Part shown: piece by piece, positions 56,924-64,000 of the stretch
Layout: every line of letters begins with the position of its first letter
Numbering within the stretch: the first letter of the stretch is position 1
Source of the DNA: Gordonia sp. PP30
GTDB taxonomy: Bacteria > Actinomycetota > Actinomycetes > Mycobacteriales > Mycobacteriaceae
Assembly (NCBI RefSeq): GCF_023100845.1
Contig: NZ_CP095864.1
Location: 2,294,001-2,358,000, forward strand
Length of the DNA stretch: 64,000 nucleotides
Reading direction: 5' to 3'
Translations under genes and position numbers: made by a program
The notes under the pieces: generated by a model
Told to the model about the DNA's origin: nothing
The model's input: the letters and a program-made list of their open reading frames with translations, nothing else
Database searches by the model: none

Positions 56924-57914
56924 CTCGCGTGTGACCGGCGTCGCAGCGCAGTACGTGGCCGACGATCCCCAGGAGATGGCATACCGTACCGAAGCCCTCA
57001 TCACGAACCTCGACGACGCCACGGACCGGGTCATCGATCTGCTGCGTCGTCGTATTCACGCCGTCGTGGCCGCCCATCCCGGCCGTCCTGCGCTGATGTT
57101 GTCGGGCGGTATCGACTCGATTCTGGTTGCGGCGGTGTGCGCTGATCTCGGTCTCGCGCCGTATGCACTCACCGTCGTCACCGAATCAGACACCAAACTG
57201 GAAGATCTCCGCGGCCGTGACGTCGCACGACTTCTCGCGTTTCCTCACGAGGTGGTCGATCTCGATGCCGATCGACTCGTCGACGCCGCCATCGATTGCA
57301 TTCGACGCCTCGGCACCTGGGAACTCTGGGAGATCACCTCCGCGATACCGGTGCAGGCGGCATTCGGGCGCTTTGCGCAGCTTGACGCCGGGCCGGTGTT
57401 CACCGGGGCCGGATCCGACGCCCTTTTCATGGGCGGCGGCGCGCTCAGGGCCGATCCGGACTCGACCGCGGGGCTCGCCGAATTCCGCAGCACCGTCACC
57501 GCGAAGGTCTCCGCCAATTTCACCCGCCACCGGTTAGTGCCCGATTACTACGAACGGCTTCTCGGCGACCGCTCTGGACTGTTCATTCAGATCTTCCAGA
57601 CGGCCACCTTCTGGCGCTATGCAATGTCGCTGAGCCCCGGTCTGCTCTGGCGCCACGGGCCCGACGGCCGGGTCTACGACAAGTTCGTTCTCAGGAACGC
57701 GGCGGCCCGGCTCGGCGTGCCACCCGGATACGTGTGGACCGACAAAGCTCCGCTCCAGGTCTCATCGGGAGTCATCGGAGCTCTCATGCGTACCGCGCGC
57801 GCAGATATCGCCGCTCAGCCCGGCCAGCAGACGTATGACGATCCTCGTCATGAACCACTGGAACACACCATCGTCCGGCAGTATCTGCGGCATCTCGACG
57901 GGACGAACCGATGA
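56916..57914 (+). CDS. Stand-alone asparagine-synthase-like (PP-loop) enzyme lacking the glutaminase domain
   Basis: A 332-residue protein corresponding to the C-terminal synthetase half of AsnB. The pyrophosphate loop LSGGIDSILVAAV is at 61-73. TGAGSDALFMGG (163-174) matches the GEGADELFGG block but with Glu replaced by Ala. KFVLRNAAARLGVPPGYVWTDK resembles the C-terminal lysine-bearing region of AsnB and beta-lactam synthetases. Such domains activate a carboxylate as acyl-AMP and join it to an amine. With no N-terminal glutaminase, free ammonia or an amine substrate would be needed. It overlaps the upstream TPR gene and, by ATGA, the downstream ribD-like gene. Substrate unknown. Confidence 0.82.
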   Translation: MPDSRVTGVAAQYVADDPQEMAYRTEALITNLDDATDRVIDLLRRRIHAVVAAHPGRPALMLSGGIDSILVAAVCADLGLAPYALTVVTESDTKLEDLRGRDVARLLAFPHEVVDLDADRLVDAAIDCIRRLGTWELWEITSAIPVQAAFGRFAQLDAGPVFTGAGSDALFMGGGALRADPDSTAGLAEFRSTVTAKVSANFTRHRLVPDYYERLLGDRSGLFIQIFQTATFWRYAMSLSPGLLWRHGPDGRVYDKFVLRNAAARLGVPPGYVWTDKAPLQVSSGVIGALMRTARADIAAQPGQQTYDDPRHEPLEHTIVRQYLRHLDGTNR

Positions 57915-58621
57915 TCCCGGCCGAACTACAGGATGAGTACCGTTGGCCCGCCGGACCGTGGCTCCGCACCAATTTCGTCTATTCGATCGACGGCAGTCTG
58001 ACCCGAGATCAACACTCGGCGGGCCTCTCCGGACCCGCAGACAACGCACTCCTCCACCATCTGCGGGCCACCGCCGATGCCGTCGTGGTCGGGGCATCCA
58101 CGGCAACCGCCGAGGACTACATCGGCATCTCGCTGCCCGACGACGAGGCCCTGGCCCGGGAGAGACGCGGTCAAGGCGGGCCGCCGGCGCTCGTCGTGGT
58201 GACCGCATCCGGCCGGATCGGGAGTCCTCATCGCTTCATCACCCAAACCATCACCGGCAACTTCCTGCTACTGACTTCCACCGATCACGATGCTGTCGAT
58301 CGCGCCGTCGCGGCAATAGACGCGTCGAACGGGACCATGGAACTGCTGCACGCACCCGACGGACTCGCCGAGGGCCTGTCGCTGCTCCATAACCGTGGTT
58401 ATTCCCATCTGCTCTGTGAGGGCGGGCCAACGCTGACCGACGCCCTTCTGCGCGACGACCTCGTCGACGAGCTCTGCATCACCCTCTCACCGAACATCGG
58501 TGGTGAGGGACGACCACGTCCCACAGCGGCAGTCACCGCCGATTTCGTCCCCACGGTGACCGGCATCGTCGACCATTTTCTGTTCACGCGCTGGACCCGA
58601 ACCGACAAGGAGCCCCGGTGA
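57911..58621 (+). CDS. RibD C-terminal-domain (DHFR-fold) reductase, Rv2671-like
   Basis: A 236-residue NADPH-dependent reductase of the RibD_C family, with NFVYSIDGSLTRD (substrate/NADPH-binding start), VVVGASTATAEDY and LLCEGGPTLTDALL. By position (before a lipoprotein hydrolase and aftC) and sequence it corresponds to Rv2671, which can act as a dihydrofolate reductase analogue and is linked to p-aminosalicylate resistance. The deaminase domain of bifunctional RibD is absent. Its start overlaps the asparagine-synthase-like gene and its end overlaps the next gene (GTGA), so all four are cotranslated. Confidence 0.87.
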   Translation: MIPAELQDEYRWPAGPWLRTNFVYSIDGSLTRDQHSAGLSGPADNALLHHLRATADAVVVGASTATAEDYIGISLPDDEALARERRGQGGPPALVVVTASGRIGSPHRFITQTITGNFLLLTSTDHDAVDRAVAAIDASNGTMELLHAPDGLAEGLSLLHNRGYSHLLCEGGPTLTDALLRDDLVDELCITLSPNIGGEGRPRPTAAVTADFVPTVTGIVDHFLFTRWTRTDKEPR

Positions 58622-60171
58622 TCCGGCCCCCCACCTTCCGCCTGCTCGCGACCCTCGCCACCGCCGCCGTGCTGGCCACCGCCTGCACCCCCGGCCCGGA
58701 GGCGGGGCCGGACATCGTGCGCGGCGACCACGGCGGTGCGGGCGCGACGGCGCCGGACAAGCTCCCGAATCTCCCCGCACCCAAGCGGGATCTGAACTAC
58801 TCGAACTGCGCGGGCCGGCTCGCGGAGACCTACGGCGTCGCGCAGCCCGACGGTATCCGCCTGGAATGCGCGACCTTCGACTCCCCGATCGATCCGGCCA
58901 AGCCCGACGGCTCCACCCTGTCGGTGGGCGTGGTGCGTGCCAGCAAGGCCGAGACCCCGAAGGATGCCGCACCGCTGGTGCTCACCACCGGCACCGATCT
59001 GCCCAGTTCCCGGCTGGCACTGACCCTGAACAGCAGCGCGATCGGCCCGCTGCTCGACCGGCATCCGCTGGTCCTGGTCGACCGGCGCGGGATCGGCGAG
59101 TCCGCCGAGATCGACTGCCTCACCCGCAGCCAGCGCAGCATCATCGCCGACGACGGCGCCGCGGGCACCCGCGACGTCGAGGCCCGCGTCACGGCGCTGG
59201 CCACCGCGACCCGCGCCGGCGCCGACCTCTGCAACGACACGCTGTCGCCGAATCAGCTGGACTTCGCCGACGCCGACGCGGCCGCCGATCTGGAGCAACT
59301 GCGCACCCGCTGGCAGGTGGACCGGATCGGGCTGGTCGGCGTCGGCAGCGGCGCCACCGTCGCGCTCGCGTACCAGGGCGCCCATCCCAGCCGGGTGGGC
59401 CGGCTGATCCTGGACTCTCCCGTCGGCCTGAACGTCGCGGCCACGCCGGCCGCGGCGGCGCGTGCGGCCGGAGTGCAGAACTCGCTCGCCACCTTCGCCA
59501 CCCGCTGCTCCAACACGGGCTGCAGTCTCGGCGCCGACGGCCTCGGCATGCTCAACCGGGTGGTCGGTGCGGGCGCCAGCGGCGGCCTGCCGGGCCTGTC
59601 CGACACGTCGGTCCTCGCCGCGATCACCACGGCGCTGGCCCTCGGCGACACCTCGCCGGACGGCCTGGGGAGACTCGCCGACGCGATCAGCGCCGCCGAC
59701 CGCGGCGATTCCGGGAAGCTCGCCGCCCTGGCCACGGCCGCGGACGGTGTCCGCGACTCCGACGGTCAGCTCCTGGCCCGGTGCAACGACCTCGTCGGGC
59801 GTCCGGGCCTCGCCGAGATCTCCGGGCTGGCGACGTCGTGGGGCCGGGATGCGCCGCTGACGGCGAACTCCGCGGCGCTCGGGCTCGCCCGGTGCGACGG
59901 CTGGGGCGTCGCCGACCCGGCGAAGGCACCGGAGACCTTCGCGGTGTCCCCGCTGATCCTGCTCGGCCAGAACGACCCGATCAACGGACTCAAGATCACC
60001 GAGAGCCTCACCCCGCTGATGGTGACGGCCGGCGCGTCGCCGACGACGGTCAGCTGGGACGGCCTCGGCTACAGCGTCCTGTCCCGCAGCGAGTGCGCGG
60101 CCGACGTCGTCGCCGAATATCTGGGTGACGTGAAACTCTCCGGCCCGGCCGAACGCGCGTGCCCCGCCTGA
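58618..60171 (+). CDS. Exported alpha/beta-hydrolase lipoprotein (TAP-like, Rv2672 type)
   Basis: A 517-residue lipoprotein: signal and lipobox RLLATLATAAVLATAC (Cys about 23), then a SlpD/TAP-type alpha/beta-hydrolase. VLVDRRGIGESAEIDC is the early oxyanion-region block and VGVGSGATVALAYQGAHPSRV is the nucleophile elbow (G-x-G-S-G). In the C-terminal part LILLGQNDPINGLKI would hold the acid. The homologue Rv2672 is annotated as a secreted protease. Four-base overlap with the ribD-like gene. Several cysteines suggest disulfides outside the cell. Confidence 0.88.
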   Translation: MIRPPTFRLLATLATAAVLATACTPGPEAGPDIVRGDHGGAGATAPDKLPNLPAPKRDLNYSNCAGRLAETYGVAQPDGIRLECATFDSPIDPAKPDGSTLSVGVVRASKAETPKDAAPLVLTTGTDLPSSRLALTLNSSAIGPLLDRHPLVLVDRRGIGESAEIDCLTRSQRSIIADDGAAGTRDVEARVTALATATRAGADLCNDTLSPNQLDFADADAAADLEQLRTRWQVDRIGLVGVGSGATVALAYQGAHPSRVGRLILDSPVGLNVAATPAAAARAAGVQNSLATFATRCSNTGCSLGADGLGMLNRVVGAGASGGLPGLSDTSVLAAITTALALGDTSPDGLGRLADAISAADRGDSGKLAALATAADGVRDSDGQLLARCNDLVGRPGLAEISGLATSWGRDAPLTANSAALGLARCDGWGVADPAKAPETFAVSPLILLGQNDPINGLKITESLTPLMVTAGASPTTVSWDGLGYSVLSRSECAADVVAEYLGDVKLSGPAERACPA

Positions 60172-60189
60172 GACGGCGCCGTCGTGTAG

Positions 60190-60195
60190 TAGGTT
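60190..60195 (+). promoter_or_regulatory. Putative -10 box for leaderless aftC
   Basis: TAGGTT ends seven bases before the aftC GTG in the 31-base gap after the hydrolase gene. No Shine-Dalgarno sequence is visible, which fits a leaderless transcript, although readthrough from upstream is also possible. Confidence 0.4.
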
Positions 60196-60202
60196 CGCTC
60201 AG

Positions 60203-61423
60203 GTGAGTGTGATGGATCGCTACCTGTACCCGCGCATGGACTCGGCGCGCATTCTGTCGATGATCCTCTGGCCGATCAGCATCATGATGATCCTGCAGCG
60301 GTCGATCATTCTCGCCGTCAACGGCGCCCGGACCGACGACTTCACCACCGTCTACCAGGCCTCGCTGCACTTCCTGAACCGGCAGCCGGTGTACGCGGAG
60401 AACTACGCCACCGTCGACCCGCACTATCTGTACCCGCCGTCGGGCACCCTGCTGATGGCGCCGCTGGCGTACCTGGACCCCACACATGCCCGCTGGACTT
60501 TCATCGCGGCCAGCGTGGTGGTCCTGATCATCTGCGCCTATCTGCTGGTCCGGATGTTCGACCTGCCCCTCGATTCCTGGGTCCTCCCGGGCGTGCTGTT
60601 CTTCATGTTCAGCACCGAGACCGTCGCGAACACCCTCATCTTCACCAACTTCAACGCCTTCGTGCTGCTCGGCATGATCGCGTTCCTCATGCTGATGCGC
60701 AGCCGCAACGACTACTGGGCCGGCTTCTTCATCGCCATGACGCTCACCGTGAAGCCGGTCCTGGCACCGCTGCTTCTGCTGCCGCTGCTGCAACTGCGCT
60801 GGAAGGTCTTCGTCACCGGCCTGGGCATCCCGATCCTGCTCAACCTGGCGGCGTGGCCGCTGATCGTCGACTCGCGGTCGTTCCTGGACCGCACCGTGCC
60901 GTACCTGTCGGAGACCCGGGACTACTACAACAGCTCGATCGCCGGCAACGGCGCCTACTTCGGCGTCGCCGACTGGCTGATCATCCTGCTGCGTATCGCG
61001 TTCGTGCTGATGGCGATCTTCTCGCTGTGGTTCCTGTACAAGTACTACTCCGACAACGACGAGCTGCTCTGGCTCGCCACCTCGTCCGGCGTCCTGATGG
61101 CCACGCTCTGGCTGGTCAGCTCTCTCGGCCAGGGCTACTACTCGATGCTGCTGTTCCCGATGCTGATGACCGTCTTCCGGTCCGGTTCGGTGATGCGCAA
61201 CTGGCCCGCCTGGCTCGCCGTCTACGGCTGCATGACGTTCGACGTGTTCGGCTCGCGGCGGTGGGAGCCGTTCGGCCGCTACCTCGAATACAACCGGGTG
61301 ACCCTCGGCTGGTCGCTGCTGATGATCGTCGTCTTCTGCGTCCTGCTGTTCCGCTGGCTCGACATCCGCAAGCTGGACGACGACGCCGCTTCCACCACCG
61401 CCGAGGCCCCCGCGCTCAGCTGA
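60203..61423 (+). CDS. aftC: AftC-type arabinofuranosyltransferase (GT-C/GT87)
   Basis: A 406-residue membrane protein with about ten helices. After the first helix comes [20 protein letters not shown], with acidic residues where GT-C enzymes have their catalytic aspartate, then [17 protein letters not shown] and [18 protein letters not shown]. By sequence type and synteny (Rv2673, between the hydrolase and msrB) it is AftC, which adds alpha-1,3 branches to arabinan of arabinogalactan and LAM, using decaprenyl-phosphoarabinose outside the membrane. It implies a mycolyl-arabinogalactan wall. Convergent with the thioesterase gene, overlapping by eight bases. Confidence 0.88.
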   Translation: MSVMDRYLYPRMDSARILSMILWPISIMMILQRSIILAVNGARTDDFTTVYQASLHFLNRQPVYAENYATVDPHYLYPPSGTLLMAPLAYLDPTHARWTFIAASVVVLIICAYLLVRMFDLPLDSWVLPGVLFFMFSTETVANTLIFTNFNAFVLLGMIAFLMLMRSRNDYWAGFFIAMTLTVKPVLAPLLLLPLLQLRWKVFVTGLGIPILLNLAAWPLIVDSRSFLDRTVPYLSETRDYYNSSIAGNGAYFGVADWLIILLRIAFVLMAIFSLWFLYKYYSDNDELLWLATSSGVLMATLWLVSSLGQGYYSMLLFPMLMTVFRSGSVMRNWPAWLAVYGCMTFDVFGSRRWEPFGRYLEYNRVTLGWSLLMIVVFCVLLFRWLDIRKLDDDAASTTAEAPALS

Positions 61424-62207
61424 GGTGCCTGCGCAGCGTCAACGACTGCGCCAGCGTTCCGACCGGCCCCTGCTCGTCGTGCAGGACGCTGCTGGTGAGA
61501 CCGACGCCGCTCGGCCCGAACGCGACGCGCGTGTCCAGGCCCAGCCATCGCCCGGCGGGCTGTCGGAACAGGTGCGCGGTGAGGTCGACGTTCGGGTACA
61601 TCCAGACGTGCGGGTCCTGTCGCAGCGAGATGCCGTTCGCGGTGTCCCACAGCTTGGCGTAGTCACCGAGCGCGGTCGCGGGCTCCCCGGCGATCAGCTC
61701 GACGTCGGTCGTCACCCACGCCCGGGCGCGGCCCGGCCGGGTGTCATCGGCCTGCCACGCCTGCACGGTGTCGATCATCCCGCCCTTCCACCGCTTGAGC
61801 CACGACGGCTCGGTGAAGGTCTCCGGCGGCGGCAGCGGCGCGAACTCGTTCTCGGCCACCTCGGCGGTCTCGGAGACCTGCAGCAGCCAGCCGCGCGCCC
61901 GGACGGTGGGGCGGCCGCCGATCACCGCGGTGGCCTCGACCAGTTCGATGGTGCGGCCCGGCCGGATCACCTCGACGCTCAGCTCGATCCGGTCGCGGGC
62001 GATCTGGCCCAGCACTTCGAGGCTGAACCGGCTGAACTGGAGGCCGGCGGCGTGCGCCGTCCGCCACCGCTCCAGGTGGTCGACGATCAGTCCGGCGACC
62101 GGTGCCAGGTGCAGCTCGTCCTCGCGCCAGGCCCCGGCCGCGCAGTCGGTCGGGGCGAAGGTGTCGTCGTCGATCCTGGTGAAGTACGCGCGCGTGGAGG
62201 GAGCCAT
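61416..62207 (-). CDS. Thioesterase-family (TesB-like double hotdog) protein
   Basis: A 263-residue protein from ATG 62207 (a GTG three codons upstream at 62216 is an alternative). It reads as a 4HBT_3/TesB-like acyl-CoA thioesterase: [57 protein letters not shown] and a C-terminal hotdog strand set ([17 protein letters not shown]). Such proteins hydrolyse acyl-CoA or bind it without catalysis. It is inserted between aftC and msrB, which are adjacent in M. tuberculosis. Confidence 0.8.
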   Translation of the reverse strand: MAPSTRAYFTRIDDDTFAPTDCAAGAWREDELHLAPVAGLIVDHLERWRTAHAAGLQFSRFSLEVLGQIARDRIELSVEVIRPGRTIELVEATAVIGGRPTVRARGWLLQVSETAEVAENEFAPLPPPETFTEPSWLKRWKGGMIDTVQAWQADDTRPGRARAWVTTDVELIAGEPATALGDYAKLWDTANGISLRQDPHVWMYPNVDLTAHLFRQPAGRWLGLDTRVAFGPSGVGLTSSVLHDEQGPVGTLAQSLTLRRHLS

Positions 62208-62264
62208 GCCAGCCACGCTAACTCAGCGCGGCACGCGCGCGGCAACCGGACTACCGTGGAATCC

Positions 62265-62699
62265 ATGAGCGATGACGCACGTGATTACCCGGCCGATCCG
62301 AAGGCGCTCACCGACGCCGACTGGCGCGAGCGCCTCAGCCCCGCCGCCTTCCGGGTGCTCCGGCAGGCCGGCACCGAAGCCCCGTTCACCGGCGAGTACA
62401 CCGACACCACCACGGAGGGCATCTACCGCTGCCGGGCCTGCGGCGCCGAACTCTTCCGGTCCGATGCGAAGTTCTCCTCGCACTGCGGCTGGCCGTCGTT
62501 CTTCACGCCACTCGCCGGCGATGCGGTGATCGAGCGCCGTGACGACTCGCTCGGCATGGAGCGCGTGGAGATCCTGTGCGCCAACTGCCACAGCCATCTC
62601 GGCCATGTCTTCGCCGGGGAGGGCTACGACACCCCCACCGATCTGCGGTACTGCATCAACTCGGTCAGCCTGGACCTGGACACGTCCGCCGACGGCTGA
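62265..62699 (+). CDS. msrB: Peptide methionine-R-sulfoxide reductase MsrB
   Basis: A 144-residue MsrB that repairs methionine-R-sulfoxide. The zinc-binding cysteine pairs are in YRCRACG and [17 protein letters not shown] is the substrate-side block, and RYCINSVSL carries the catalytic cysteine. A TACCGT box (62252-62257) lies seven bases before the ATG, so the transcript may be leaderless. Convergent with hemQ, with a shared hairpin between them. Confidence 0.96.
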   Translation: MSDDARDYPADPKALTDADWRERLSPAAFRVLRQAGTEAPFTGEYTDTTTEGIYRCRACGAELFRSDAKFSSHCGWPSFFTPLAGDAVIERRDDSLGMERVEILCANCHSHLGHVFAGEGYDTPTDLRYCINSVSLDLDTSADG

Positions 62700-62716
62700 G
62701 CCTGCCGAAGGCTCAG
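62696..62716. terminator. Terminator hairpin shared by msrB and hemQ
   Basis: CTGAGCCT and AGGCTCAG pair around a 5-base loop and overlap the stop codons of both convergent genes. The CTGAGCCTGNCGAAGGCTCAG pattern is a widespread actinobacterial intergenic element, so this may be a repeat acting as a terminator. Confidence 0.65.
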
Positions 62717-63408
62717 GGCAGGGCGGCGACCAGCGTCGCCGGCTCCACCCGGGGGCCGGTGAAGAAGGGGATCTCGACGCGGACGTGGTAGCGGGCCTCG
62801 GTGGCGCGCAGGTCACGCATCAGGTCGACGATGCGGTACAGCTCGGGTGCCTCGAAGGCGAGCAGCCACTCGTAGTCGCCGAGCGCGAACGCGGGCACCG
62901 TGTTGGCGCGCACGTCCTTGTAGCCGCGGGCCGCCTTGCCGTGGTCGGCGAGCATCTTGCGGCGGTCCTCGTCGGGCAGCAGGTACCAGTCGTACGACCG
63001 CACGAACGGGTAGACGCAGACGTAGTTCCCGGGATCCTCCCCGGCCAGGAACGCCGGGATGTGGCTCTTGTTGAACTCGGCCGGGCGGTGCAGCGCGGCG
63101 GCGCTCCAGAACGGTTCGCTCACCTTGCCGAGCAGGGTGGTGCGCTGGAACGAGCTGTACGCGTCCTGCAGCTGCTCGATGGTCTCGGCGTGCCACCAGA
63201 ACATGAAGTCGGCGTCCCCGCGCAGTCCGGCGACGTCGTAGATGCCGCGGATCACCACCCCCTTGCCCTCGACCTCGGCGACGAACCGCTCCAGATCGGC
63301 GATCACCTCGCTCCGATCGTCCGGCAGCTCCCCGGCCCGGATCTTGAAGACCGAGAACATCAGGTAGCGGATGGTGGCATTGAGTTCGTCGTAATCCAAG
63401 CGAGCCAT
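62713..63408 (-). CDS. hemQ: Coproheme decarboxylase HemQ (chlorite-dismutase fold)
   Basis: A 231-residue protein starting [21 protein letters not shown], the family start; an ATG three codons upstream (63417) is possible. It converts coproheme to heme b, the last step of the Gram-positive heme pathway. Typical blocks are [49 protein letters not shown] and [19 protein letters not shown], whose histidine is the probable heme ligand. The family's chlorite-dismutase arginine is absent, as expected for HemQ. Confidence 0.95.
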   Translation of the reverse strand: MARLDYDELNATIRYLMFSVFKIRAGELPDDRSEVIADLERFVAEVEGKGVVIRGIYDVAGLRGDADFMFWWHAETIEQLQDAYSSFQRTTLLGKVSEPFWSAAALHRPAEFNKSHIPAFLAGEDPGNYVCVYPFVRSYDWYLLPDEDRRKMLADHGKAARGYKDVRANTVPAFALGDYEWLLAFEAPELYRIVDLMRDLRATEARYHVRVEIPFFTGPRVEPATLVAALP

Positions 63409-63467
63409 GACTCCCATAGTGCCACTGCGCCCGGGGCCTGATGGCCGTGGGCCCACCCGGTCTGGTC

Positions 63468-64000
63468 TCAGAACGGTGGTGGGCCGTAGGCGGCGTCGGC
63501 GCGTTCGCGGGCGCGGCGCAGGCGGGCGCGTTCGGCGCGGCGCCAGGCGTGTTTGTAGGCGGTGGCGGCCCGGAGACCTCCTCCTGTCACGTTCCCGCCG
63601 GCGCCGTCCGACCGTGCCGGGCCCGGTGGCGGTGGTTCCGGTGGCGCTTGGGCTTGATGGGCACACCTGACCCCGGTGAACTGGGGCAACAGCCACTGAT
63701 TCTCCGCGCGGGTCTCGGAGGTCGTGCCGTGGAGGGTGATCGCCGTCCACACCACGCCCTGCTGGTCGATCCACTGCTCGTCGACCCATCCGTCTTCGGG
63801 ATTGGCCGCCCCGAGGAAGGTCTTCAACAGGTGATGACGCTTGCACTTGGGGCCGATATTGCACAGACAGGTCGGGCCGCCGGAGGCGGGGCAGATCTGG
63901 TTGAACTCCTCACAGTGGTCGAGTTCGCAGTTCCAGGCCGGCTGCTCGCATCCGGGCACGGTGCAGGTGCCGAACAAGGCGCGGACCAGGACACTCAGGG
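63468..64000 (-). CDS. DUF222/HNH endonuclease (13E12-type), C-terminal part
   Basis: The minus-strand frame continues to the window edge (it reads ...[20 protein letters not shown]). Visible is the HNH zinc-finger nuclease domain: [44 protein letters not shown] basic, Arg-rich tail (last 50 residues) follows. These proteins are multicopy in mycolata; most resemble the REP13E12 family, and their role is uncertain (mobile or defence-like nucleases). The N-terminal DUF222 domain would lie beyond the window. Confidence 0.85.
   Translation of the reverse strand, partial: LSVLVRALFGTCTVPGCEQPAWNCELDHCEEFNQICPASGGPTCLCNIGPKCKRHHLLKTFLGAANPEDGWVDEQWIDQQGVVWTAITLHGTTSETRAENQWLLPQFTGVRCAHQAQAPPEPPPPGPARSDGAGGNVTGGGLRAATAYKHAWRRAERARLRRARERADAAYGPPPF

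Noticed and set aside
61425-62264. Long plus-strand frame running into msrB
   Set aside because: It is antisense to the thioesterase gene. MsrB begins at MSDDARDYP (62265), the normal family length.
1-64000. CRISPR array, prophage, transposon or rRNA operon
   Set aside because: No regularly spaced repeats, phage structural genes, transposases, terminal inverted repeats or rRNA sequence were seen. The HNH gene at the right edge is the only potentially mobile-type element and is truncated by the window.

Overview
The window is high-GC actinobacterial chromosome, almost fully coding. Several genes point to a mycolic-acid-bearing member of the Mycobacteriales, probably Gordonia-like (genus is inference): a phosphatidylinositol-mannoside cluster (thrS, HIT protein, pgsA, patA, pimA), an AftC-type arabinofuranosyltransferase, a HemQ coproheme decarboxylase and a DUF222/HNH endonuclease of the 13E12 type. 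Many operon junctions are 4-base ATGA/GTGA overlaps. Several first genes have a TANNNT box 6-7 bases before the start codon, as in leaderless actinobacterial transcripts. The gene order largely follows the M. tuberculosis regions Rv2552c-Rv2614c and Rv2669-Rv2676c, which makes the departures from that order easy to see.

Layout. 1-9.2 kb (mostly minus strand): aroC start, a DUF1906 secreted protein, a prepilin-peptidase-like protein, aroE, mltG, ruvX and alaS, with an OsmC-like gene and rarA beyond alaS. 9.2-17.4 kb: aspS with a kinase-like gene and rarA downstream of it, a YpfJ-type zinc metallopeptidase, a choloylglycine-hydrolase-like Ntn hydrolase, hisS with a metallo-beta-lactamase-fold hydrolase, and a membrane cyclophilin. 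17.4-29.4 kb: a long minus-strand train ruvC-ruvA-ruvB-kinase-yajC-secD-secF-lipoprotein-apt-rel. A LexA-type SOS box lies upstream of ruvC. 29.4-44.2 kb: yebC, pdxT, tesB, an inserted acyl-CoA oxidase/dehydrogenase and PP2C phosphatase, pdxS, the PIM cluster, thrS and two tandem GT87 glycosyltransferases. 44.3-45.2 kb: six tRNA genes, including a duplicated Gly-Val operon. 45.2-54.5 kb: a more variable stretch with a lipoprotein, a lipase-like hydrolase behind a palindromic operator, a two-component system, an MDR oxidoreductase/AraC pair and a MarR-FUSC-GNAT operon. 54.5-64 kb: zapE, a two-gene insert (TPR membrane protein and stand-alone asparagine-synthase-like enzyme) coupled to a ribD-like reductase, a lipoprotein hydrolase, aftC, a thioesterase, msrB, hemQ and a partial HNH endonuclease.

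The most striking object is the gene at 25180-27090. It is a transmembrane Ser/Thr protein kinase whose extracellular half is a clear paralogue of the SecD periplasmic (P1) domain. It sits between ruvB and yajC-secD-secF, so it looks like a receptor kinase built from the ectodomain of its neighbour. It may couple the state of the Sec accessory complex, or translocating substrate, to cytoplasmic phosphorylation. A soluble PP2C phosphatase lies about 7 kb away. The second candidate novelty is the TPR/asparagine-synthase-like pair inserted ahead of ribD.

No CRISPR array, transposase, prophage gene or rRNA was seen. All start sites were chosen by eye from start codons, Shine-Dalgarno sequences and family starts.
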